Below, piece after piece: positions 6,515 through 7,090 of a DNA stretch of 7,090 nt; within the stretch, counting starts at the first letter, position 1, and each line of letters begins with the position of its first letter. Location: the NCBI GenBank assembly GCA_002414705.1, contig DIAL01000078.1, positions 980 through 8,069 on the forward strand, written 5' to 3'. Origin of the DNA: Flavobacteriaceae bacterium UBA5079 (lineage in GTDB: Bacteria > Bacteroidota > Bacteroidia > Flavobacteriales > Flavobacteriaceae). The translations under genes were made by a program, and so were the position numbers. A model generated the notes under the pieces. The model was given only the letters and a program-made list of their open reading frames with translations, did not search any database and had not been told where the DNA came from.

Positions 6515-7072
6515 ATGTCATTAACACCATCAAACATGCTTCCCTTGGGCACAAAAGCAAAAAACTTCAACTTAATGGATACCATATCAAATAGTTTGAT
6601 TTCACTTCAAGAAGCTAAAGGATTAAAAGCTACCGTAATTATGTTTATTTGTAACCATTGTCCGTTTGTTATACATGTAAATTCTGAAATCGTAAAAATT
6701 GCAAAAGAATACAAAAGTAAAGGTGTAAATTTTATTGCTATTTCTAGTAACGATGTAGAAAACTATCCGCAGGATTCACCAGAAAAAATGACACAAAATG
6801 CTATGGATGAAGGCTATATTTTTCCTTATTTATATGACCAGACACAAGAAGTAGCAAAAGCATATCAAGCGGCATGCACACCAGATTTTTATGTGTTTAA
6901 TAAAGATTTAGAACTTACCTATCGTGGTCAGCTAGATAATTCACGACCTGGAAATAACATCCCTTTATCTGGATCAGATTTACGCCATGCTTTAAATTGT
7001 ATCCTTGAAAATAAAGAAAATAAAGAAACTCAAAAACCAAGTATGGGTTGCAATATTAAGTGGAAAAAGTAG
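6515..7072 (+). CDS. Thioredoxin-fold redoxin-like protein (AhpC/TSA superfamily, CNHC motif)
   Basis: Starting at ATG 6515 the product is 185 residues with the N-terminus MSLTPSNMLPLGTKAKNF, the usual beginning of this family; an in-frame ATG at 6488 would add only nine lysine-rich residues encoded across a run of ten A and is less likely. The thioredoxin fold is seen as a strand VIMFI (41-45), then CNHC (46-49) followed by PFV, then VNFIAISSND (71-80) and the cis-proline-type segment CTPDFYVF (121-128). The family, often annotated simply as thioredoxin family protein, resembles peroxiredoxin-like proteins with a redox-active Cys pair; C121, C162 and C179 are further cysteines, the last in the conserved-looking tail PSMGCNIKWK. 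There is no signal peptide, so it should be cytoplasmic, unlike TlpA/ResA proteins. Reductase versus peroxidase activity is not decided by the sequence. The next 18 bases to the window edge contain nothing callable. Confidence 0.85.
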   Translation: MSLTPSNMLPLGTKAKNFNLMDTISNSLISLQEAKGLKATVIMFICNHCPFVIHVNSEIVKIAKEYKSKGVNFIAISSNDVENYPQDSPEKMTQNAMDEGYIFPYLYDQTQEVAKAYQAACTPDFYVFNKDLELTYRGQLDNSRPGNNIPLSGSDLRHALNCILENKENKETQKPSMGCNIKWKK

Positions 7073-7090
7073 TGGATATATGTAACGGCT

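Overview
The window looks like ordinary chromosomal DNA from a member of the Bacteroidetes, most likely the family Flavobacteriaceae. Four things point there: AT-rich sequence throughout; starts preceded by A/T-rich leaders instead of Shine-Dalgarno sequences; promoter-like TTG...TAnnTTTG elements; and proteins of lineage-typical form (a NusB much longer than the usual ~140 residues, a PUR/DUF3276 protein, and a leucine dehydrogenase of the Glu/Leu/Phe/Val family). There are seven protein genes, one cut by the window edge. I see no rRNA, tRNA, CRISPR array, insertion sequence, phage gene or long repeat.

Layout. Left block, minus strand: the 5' part of nusB runs off the left edge, and leucine dehydrogenase lies upstream of it, separated by a 10-bp perfect hairpin. 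Middle block, plus strand: an ABC exporter half-transporter is divergent from leucine dehydrogenase across a 143-bp promoter region. After a 158-bp gap comes a PUR-family nucleic-acid-binding protein, closed by a clear intrinsic terminator. Right block, minus strand: a bile acid:sodium symporter family (BASS) carrier and a PlsC-type acyltransferase form a tight two-gene unit that overlaps by 4 bases at a TTGA junction. A redoxin/thioredoxin-like protein gene on the plus strand is divergent from it and ends 18 bases before the right edge.

How the genes relate. The set is mostly housekeeping: transcription (NusB), branched-chain amino acid catabolism (leucine dehydrogenase, whose keto acids can prime the iso-branched fatty acids common in flavobacteria), membrane export, nucleic-acid binding, membrane carboxylate-type transport plus phospholipid acylation, and a thiol protein. 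No multi-gene defence, mobile or biosynthetic system is visible.

The points most worth a second look are an aspartate at the catalytic-glutamate position of the ABC ATPase with no partner subunit nearby, an SSB-like acidic tail on the PUR protein, the TTG-initiated overlap of the transporter-acyltransferase pair, and the hairpin between leucine dehydrogenase and nusB. I do not see convincing evidence of an undescribed system.
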